A DNA stretch of 64,000 nt from Ischnura elegans (Eukaryota; Arthropoda; Insecta; Odonata; Coenagrionidae): NCBI RefSeq assembly GCF_921293095.1, contig NC_060259.1, forward strand, positions 42,141,812 to 42,205,811, read 5' to 3'. Made by a program: the position numbers and the translations under genes. Under the pieces are notes generated by a model that did no database searches, had not been told where the DNA came from, and saw only the letters and a list, made by a program, of their open reading frames with translations. Positions 57,380 to 64,000 of the stretch are shown piece after piece (the first letter of the stretch is position 1; each line of letters begins with the position of its first letter).

Positions 57380-57939
57380 TGTGAATTCAAAAGAGGAGTA
57401 CAACTTGGGAGAGGAGACAGGCCAGGGTAACTCGCAAATTGTTACATGTAAACCTACCGTAACTGGTACAATACTAAAAAACTTCTCACACCAATGAAAA
57501 ACACTGTCTGACATAGAGCTACGAATAACTAACTGTAACGCCATTTAGTTAGACAACACGGCATTTTTGGAACCTATTCCTCACCCTTGTAATTAATCAG
57601 CAAGCGAATTGGTTCAAGCATCCATGAAATCTCATTGCGTTTCCGTTGCTCCTGCTATGTCAACAGTGCTTCGTGGTGGACCTAGGATGCGCTCTGGCCG
57701 GATAGCTTTTTTTGGCCAGCCAAGGGTCACAAGTCACAAACGCGTACGTCAACCTATCAGCGCATGAAATTACAAGCATTCGCACAGACGCATAGTGCCA
57801 ATATTTTGCCACTCAACGGCAATACCTGATGGCGGAAAAAAAGAAGAACTCGAATTTTACGTGCAACAGCAGCCACGCTAACCCCTCCGAGTATATATAC
57901 ATAGGAATGCTTAAGATGCTGCGCAGTAGCCTAAAACCG

Positions 57940-58160
57940 AGGCCAACTTTTAAACCTCAACCTCAGTATCATTATGGAAAATAGAAAAAGTAAACAACTG
58001 AAACACTTGTACCACATAAAAATCACTATACTCTCTCTTCTTCGTGAGTATTCAATTCAATGAAAACCGAATTTCCAATCCACATAGACAACAAGAAAAC
58101 AAACTGCTGGGATTTTCGGTCAATTAGACCCGTTCAATGATCTCGAATTTTTTACATTTC
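57940..58160 (+). repeat. Dispersed repeat R3, copy 2
   Basis: Begins TTTTAAACCTCAACCTCAGT, then ATTATGGAAAATAGAAAAAG, ACTCTCTCTTCTTCGTGAG, ATTCAATTCAATGAAAACCG and CCAATCCACATAGACAACA. The best preserved of the three copies. No boxes or frames. Confidence 0.5.
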
Positions 58161-58344
58161 AATCTTGGACTCATTCGCAGAAGCTGATATCGCTTTTGTA
58201 CTTTTTTCTGAGGCTGACGCAGCTAAAGGAAAAAATACTTTTCTAGTCATTTCGATAGGGCTCAGGCAGTTTCACCGTCGCGCGGAGAAGAATACTAAAT
58301 TTTTCTCGCGTTGACCCAATGGGCTCATATGCAGCTCTCAGGAC

Positions 58345-58646
58345 CAGGGGCGCAGCGAGGGGGGGGGGTTTGGAGGATGAAACCCCCCCCCTCAGAGCTC
58401 AGAGAATTTTTAAGTTTAATCCATTTCACTTCATTGGGTAGTATTACCTATAGAATAGTGTTAGGATTAATCAAATATCCCTCTTAAAGCCGTAAAACTC
58501 GGCATTTGAACCATTAATCTCGGAAATTTTCTGGAGGAGGGCACACGCTCCTTCCGCTAACCCTGGCGGGTATGCAATACCCCCAAATTCCTAAGTATTA
58601 TTTGTGCCTAAAACCCCCCTAGCCTTAATGCCTAGCTGGGCGCCTG
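58345..58646 (+). mobile_element. hAT MITE copy 3 with perfect 8-bp target duplication
   Basis: 302 bp from CAGGGGCGCAGCG to CTGGGCGCCTG, flanked by CTCAGGAC on both sides (58337-58344 and 58647-58654), identical at all eight bases. The interior matches copy 1: AAACCCCCCCCTCAGAGCTC, TTTTTAAGTTTAATCC, TAAAGCCGTAAAACTC, CCTGGCGGGTATGCAATACC and AAAACCCCCCTAGCCTTAAT. The perfect duplication suggests the youngest of the three insertions. Confidence 0.93.
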
Positions 58647-58654
58647 CTCAGGAC

Positions 58655-59610
58655 ACCCATACTTCTATCAGGTTTTCGGAAAATAAATACGGACCTCAAA
58701 CTCGCGGCTGAGTCAGAACAAAACTTCCACTTCGCCCGAAAGGGAACACTCACAGCGGGTGTTGAGCGGACTCCCATGACAACACCCGCCCATTTTTTGG
58801 GGCACATCTGCCGTCTAAAACGGGTCTCCTGCTCTTGGCGCGCCGACTTGGAGCTTCAGATAGTCGCGCGGCGAATCCGGAATCGCGCGCTTTGCTGCCC
58901 TCTACCGCTTAAAACCTGAACCACTTATGCCGGAGTCACGAACTTTCCGAAAGCTTGAAAGCGACGCTCACGTTCTCAAAAGGTTAAGGGTCGGGCACCT
59001 CGTCCAACCACATAGAAATAACGGACAATATCCACTTTGACCAAAGTGGCCAACCGCTAGCCTCAATAATCCATCAAAATGGACAAAATATCAAGGACTG
59101 CCAGAATGAACTAAGCTGCACACATTCGACTACAGCTGAGAGGAAGGATGTATCCGCGGGATTTATCACGTCGTTGAGCAGAGTTGATGTAGCTGATGGA
59201 TGAGAAAGCTAGATTGTTTCACGCCTAAAAAAATTGAGAAAACTGAATATAAATTTATGAACTTCAGAGATGAATTAATTCGCGTATCATTTCTCTCATT
59301 CCACTTAATTATAATATTGACACGCGGAAGGGACATTTGCTCAGAGAGGATTTTGGCAAAAGCTATACATGACAGAATCTGGCAAGTAACTAACAGGTTA
59401 ACAATTTCAAGCAATTCAAACGGCAGAAGTAAACTAAGTGCTGGTGATATTAATTTTATGCGCCAGTAATAATTCGGCATCTTCCTGCTTCAAATGGGTT
59501 GAGGATCAAATCATAACACCATATACCTGTATGAGAGACAGAATCGGCGAAACGAGAGATATCTCGCCAAGATAATGATTAAAAATCCATTCGAACTCAT
59601 GTGCGATGTA
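58655..59610. other. GC-richer patch to 58960, then no gene seen
   Basis: 58655-58960 is CpG-rich (GGCGCGCCGAC, GTCGCGCGGCG, ATCGCGCGC) without domains. The rest is AT-rich; frames at 59166-59480 on both strands have no family features. Confidence 0.35.
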
Positions 59611-59618
59611 AGAGTGAT

Positions 59619-59645
59619 ACGAACTTCGTTGAGCACGAAGTTCGT
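59619..59645. repeat. Perfect hairpin, 11-bp arms, 5-nt loop
   Basis: ACGAACTTCGT, then TGAGC, then ACGAAGTTCGT. The arms are exact inverted copies. Function unknown. Confidence 0.65.
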
Positions 59646-61265
59646 CTTTGTGTGTCAATCACTTAGCGTGACGCTACGTCAACGTACCATTTGTCATTCT
59701 CCCTGCCTTCCCTCCAACTCCTCTCCCTCATTCTTATCCATATCTGTTGCCCAAGCAGCACCTACCACACGAGCCTAAGGCGGCAGGCAAGGTGCATTTT
59801 ACGTGGGTGCATTTTTTGCCGCTTGTGTTGCCGGAAGTATTTTATTGATTCCTGCTATTGACCTGGACCGGAATGTGGCCAATTAAACGATAAATTAGGC
59901 AGGTCTAATGGTCAGGATAAATGACTATGACGGTCTTTATCGGAAAAGTGCTCACTTCTCCACCCTGCAATGACTAATCATTCACATGGTCCTGATGTGA
60001 GCTTCAGCGCCGTACCGACAGTAGATAATGCAGAGGCGAATTACGGAGGGAAGGGGGCGGCTGCTCCTCCCGGAATTACTAGAAAATTTAAAAAAACGGG
60101 TACCTCTAAGGTGCCTCTCCAATGTAAGTTTTTATTTCACCAGCTTTACAAACAATTTTCAAAAATAACTGATAAATGTCTGAAAGCCGTTTGCATCAGA
60201 CCTCACACGCATCATTGCTGTGAGGTTTTGCATACCACAAAGGAGCCGCAGTAAGTAATGAACCCCAAATAACGAAAAAAGACCTTAATCCGTCCATGAC
60301 AGAAAGAGAATTCGGCCTGCATTGTCAGCTCTCTGCAACTCGCGCGCAGGAGGGAAAAATTGTTGAATCGGGTAGATATTATCCTCGAAGTAGATTCGCG
60401 CTAAAAGTGACTTCTCTATAACAAGAGACCGAGGCCAGAATTGTAAATCCCAACTTAAGTTTTATAATGTGAGATGGAAAAAACAACCAAATACTAAGAA
60501 ATACATTTGCTAAAATCCTGATACTTACCCGGTTTTTCGGAGAATTACTTTAGACGGATTAAATTTTTCAATCAGATCCATCGGGTATGTCGGATTTTGC
60601 CATTGTAATCGTAGCCCATTCGACACCAGCCGATTATGCCACCTATATATGCTTACTCTGAGGTAATAGTACTGATAATTGCCATCAACGCCCACAGATA
60701 TCCCCTTCCACGCTGAGCAGAGAAGCCTAATTCCCATCCGCCAAGTGATTGGAAAAGGCCTACGGCGACGAAATAGAAGACGAAGGAGAATTAGAGAGCT
60801 TTTCGTGTTGGTTCCAAGAGTTCTTACGAGCGGAGCGCTCCCAATAAATTTATCCTATTGCATGAATGATGATGACGCCATTTTTTTCCATCTTCTCATT
60901 CGCTCCTCTACAGTCTACGGTAATAAATTTTGTGCGATAATTTATCAGTATTTTTGTACGTGATAGACCGAAGTGAAATTTCCATAGATCGCCATAATCA
61001 CCCACTTTAGACTAAAGCGCTATTTGATTTTTAAGTCAGTAGAAGCATTAAACGCCGGAAGTATAACCGTGACTTAAAAATGTAGTTTTTCCTCTGTCAA
61101 TTTAGTAAAATTGTGTGGAAACATTGTCCGACATTTTAAACAATCCGTTCAAAAATAATGGTGACACGATTATGTTTGGACCCACCGTCAATTTGGATGA
61201 AATCTTGATGATTTTGAACTCTTTCCCATCTTACTATATCCGTTTGTTTGGGTTATCTAGGCTAT
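59646..61265. other. No gene seen
   Basis: Mixed composition; short frames without domains. Confidence 0.4.
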
Positions 61266-61269
61266 TACT

Positions 61270-61780
61270 GTGCCCCTTAAAGATGGGTGCCACGGCACAC
61301 CCACGGCTGACGCGTGGATACGCGATTCCCACGGAGGCGAATGGGCGCCCATATGCGGGAGGGAAACAAAAGAACACAGGCATGAAATTTTCCCATCGTT
61401 CCACGGAACGACGGAAATAGAGTCAAAACAGGCGAGGAGAGAGCGTCGACCAGGGATGAGGGAGCCTCAGAAAATTCCTCGCCGCCGAGAAAGTGGCCTT
61501 TCAAGGCCATCCTCTTACCTCCGGTTACGTAACCTTCACTTGAAAACGGGCATGATAACGCCGTATGATTGGGAATCATGGATTCGCCGGGTCAGCTTGT
61601 GCAGGTGATTGCGTGGTAACTGGTTGAGCAACTAGGCTGCCATTGCATTCCTCGGGTTATATCTGGGTCGAAACCACGAAGTTTCGCAATCAACGCAGGG
61701 GACGCATCTTCAGGGGTGAGGAGCGTCGGTGGTCAGCGTTCGACCACCTACCGCGGACGACTTAAGTTCGATCCATGGAA
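61270..61780. other. GC-rich patch with a B-box-like site near 61767
   Basis: Overlapping frames of 100-112 codons occur on both strands at 61270-61608 with no domain. AAGTTCGATCCATGG (61765-61779), preceded by GGTGGTCAGCG (61729-61739), resembles tRNA boxes, so a SINE may end here. Its boundaries are unclear. Confidence 0.3.
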
Positions 61781-62940
61781 AAAGTAACAATTAACTAACC
61801 GTATGGAGTACTTGGCGTGGGCTTCCAGTACCTTTAGGTCAATTTCAGCGTTAAAAAAATAGCGCGGAACCTAGAAACATTGACGGGAAAATTACCGCAA
61901 TGTTCGGCCGATTTTGAATTGGAATGAAAATATTCCAGCGCGCAGTGTCTCAATCATTTGTTTCACACGCCTCTGATCCGCGTTTTTTAAACTTAAACCG
62001 TTGATTACAGTGATGAAAAATGACGAATATGAATAAAGACTATAGAAATCAGGTCCGGTAAAGGCATCGAGACAGCAACTCCACTCAATTTTAATACAGT
62101 GTATGCGGGGGTTTGCTAAGAGTTCTGTGAATAGTTGTAGATGATGCCAGTACGCGTTTATTTTTCGTAAACGCCCCAAGGCCAATACACTAACATTATT
62201 TTAATTTTTCGCTATTTTTTCCGTAAACTGACCTTTAATGGGGTCTGTTCCACGAGTTAGGATCTAAAATTTAACTATCTATCTCAGTTTGAAATACGAT
62301 CATCACAGCACTACTTAATTTTCAGGGTTATTGTTATTCATTAATTATAAGTTACCAAATGCTGAAAGAAATTTAGAATTTCTCCAAAAAACGAAAGCAC
62401 ACGCATATTGATCGAAGCCGTCGAAACGTTGTGCAGTTTTATAATGTTTTTAAAGGATCTACTTCCTCAAATGTGGAGAACATATACGTAGTGGACCACT
62501 CATATGCGAGAGTAGCCGTAAATTCAATTATCCACCCATCAACTAGCTCGCAGAAAATTAACAATGATTATTATAAATATATCAAATTCATACGTAGTTA
62601 AAATTGAGGCTGTGATCAAAGATGATTCAAGATAAAATAAATAAGATCAAACAAAAATGTAAGAGATGATGATAATTAATCGCCGATTAATTAAACAATA
62701 AAAAAAAATGATAATCAATCGCCAAAAATTTCTCCTGGAAAGGTTTCTTTTAGCAGCAAAATACAAAACGCTTTTCTGTGTTCCGCAATCGATTGTAAAG
62801 CAAAGGAGTTGGTACATCATCTATACACATCTTTCCATTGGATTTACTCATGAGCGATAAATTCGAGCTGCGAATCACTGCCATCTCAAAGTAATTATAT
62901 GAACAAGAGCGCTCACGGCGGCTACCAAGTATCAAAAACA
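61781..62940. other. No gene seen; GTCGAAACG motif near 62420
   Basis: TTGATCGAAGCCGTCGAAACGTT at about 62408-62430, quoted here as TTGATCGA and GTCGAAACG, recalls the hammerhead-like ends elsewhere in the window but lacks a paired partner. The rest is AT-rich. Confidence 0.3.
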
Positions 62941-62944
62941 AAAG

Positions 62945-63150
62945 CCAACATTAAAACCTTTAACCTCAGCATTATTATAGAAAATTGAAAAAGGTATAAC
63001 GAGAAATACATATAAATAAATTATACTAAGCTACCGATACTTCTCCTCCTACGCGCATATTTAATTTAATGGAAATAAAATTACCAATCGAAATAGACAG
63101 CATGAAAAAAACGCTATCGACGTAGTCAATCAACTTGGTCTAAGATTTTG
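62945..63150 (+). repeat. Dispersed repeat R3, copy 3
   Basis: ACCTTTAACCTCAGCATTAT, TATAGAAAATTGAAAAAGG, TACTTCTCCTCCTACGCGC, TTTAATTTAATGGAAATAAA and CCAATCGAAATAGACAGCA follow the order of copies 1 and 2. Confidence 0.5.
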
Positions 63151-64000
63151 CCTTCACAATCTTGGTTCCATGAGTAGTAACCTAAAATTGCCTTTTTTCC
63201 ACCGCGTTTTATAAATGAACTATGGCTAGATCAACAGGGTGGGTGGGATCTCCTTCATTCTGCCACTGCCCCATTTAAAAAAATAATATAAAAAATAAAA
63301 TATTAAACTCTCGGTTTTTAAATAAAACATAAACCATCTCGAAAGTGATCCTTCCATTGGAGTAGGGGGGAATGTCAATAAAGGGTAGGCCAGAATCGAT
63401 TAGGGGAATGCACTGCGCTCCATAGCATGCGGTTTCTCACGCACTTCTGCTTAGACCACGTACAGCAGGTATGTATGGTCTATGCGCTTATGGAAAGATA
63501 AAAAGTGCGAATCACGGGTACAAACTTCGGGTCACAACCCCGCGAGAGATGAAGGAAATGCAGAGAATAGCCTGGAGCCGGCGTATGCCCTTTCTCTGTC
63601 CGTTGGAGAAAGAAGTGCATATAGAGGACTTCCCGCTCTTGGGCGTAGCCAGGCACGGACAGGGCCGGTGGTCTCCACCCTAAAAGCGGATTTTCTTTCA
63701 ATTTTCGTAATGGTCATCTGGTTGGATGGCAGCTATATTGCCGGTTTTCCATTCCCTGAGCCCGAGTCCGATTGCTGGCGGTAGAAGAGGTCTTCAGAGG
63801 AAGACCGATCCCTGCTAGGGTACTGCGTGGTTGGTATCAAGTAATGTGCAGCATTCCTTACATCAGATGTTATGTTATGGAGATAAGTTCGCGACTGAGC
63901 GATTTATCACATGTTTTCGTGACTCCTAACATATAACTGCGTAGCAAAGTGACAAATCAATTAATAATGGTGGCATATTATTTTTTCCTTCACCTTAATC
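63151..64000. other. No gene seen; GC-richer segment at 63470-63790
   Basis: Several overlapping frames of 61-100 codons lie on both strands at 63470-63784. None shows a domain. GGGCGTAGCCAGGCACGG at 63643-63660 looks like the end of a decayed transposon. It may continue beyond the window. Confidence 0.35.

Noticed and set aside
61620..61800. SINE at 61.7 kb
   Set aside because: tRNA-like boxes are present but the borders and body could not be traced. It is mentioned only within a patch entry.
1..64000. CRISPR arrays, bacterial operons, rRNA, integrated viral genomes
   Set aside because: No regularly spaced direct repeats, no operon-like gene packing, no rRNA signatures, and no recognisable viral coding sequence.

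Overview
The window looks like repeat-dense intergenic or intronic DNA from an arthropod, most likely an insect. It is AT-rich, has no long open reading frames, and is packed with decayed transposable elements typical of insect genomes: several lineages of non-LTR retrotransposon, tRNA-derived SINEs, hAT, piggyBac-like and pogo-like DNA transposons, and a Helitron. I find no rRNA, CRISPR array, prokaryotic operon or intact multi-exon gene. The species cannot be named from this sequence alone. Percent identities quoted are hand alignments.

The only plausible host-gene signal is a CpG-island promoter at about 15.03-15.63 kb. It carries a CRE, a GC box, a seven-codon upstream ORF, a short start-codon exon and a consensus splice donor on the plus strand. 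Everything to its right could be first intron or intergenic. A weaker promoter-like stretch, with an E2F-like site and a CRE, lies at 2.67-2.73 kb.

Layout. 0-5 kb: a degenerate tandem duplication, a LINE 3' end (minus) and a LINE 3' UTR. 6-10 kb: a pair of 280-bp direct repeats and GC-rich patches. 10.9-16 kb: two LINE tails, a tRNA-SINE, a ribozyme-like retroelement hairpin, the CpG island and another SINE. 19.9-25.2 kb: a foldback retroelement end, a piggyBac-like MITE with TTAA target duplications, and two LINE tails. 26-31.2 kb: a Helitron 3' end with helicase remains, and three LINE tails. 34-41 kb: SINEs, an unclassified element with 47-bp inverted repeats, hairpins, and a 1.275-kb pogo-like deletion derivative flanked by TA. 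43.7-49 kb: ribozyme-like and foldback hairpins, a SINE, and two loci of a 258-bp satellite-like unit. 49-53.6 kb is the densest part: a piggyBac relic interrupted by a 298-bp hAT MITE, two LINE RT fragments, and a 1.1-kb hAT derivative that retains dimerisation-domain sequence. A second and third copy of the hAT MITE lie at 53.3 and 58.3 kb. 54-64 kb is mostly quiet, with one SINE, one LINE tail and GC-rich patches.

The coding traces are fossils with frameshifts and stops, so no pathway can be reconstructed. The value of the window lies in well-bounded transposon structures (target duplications, inverted repeats, a Helitron terminus), in nesting that gives relative ages, and in a set of hammerhead-like retroelement hairpins.
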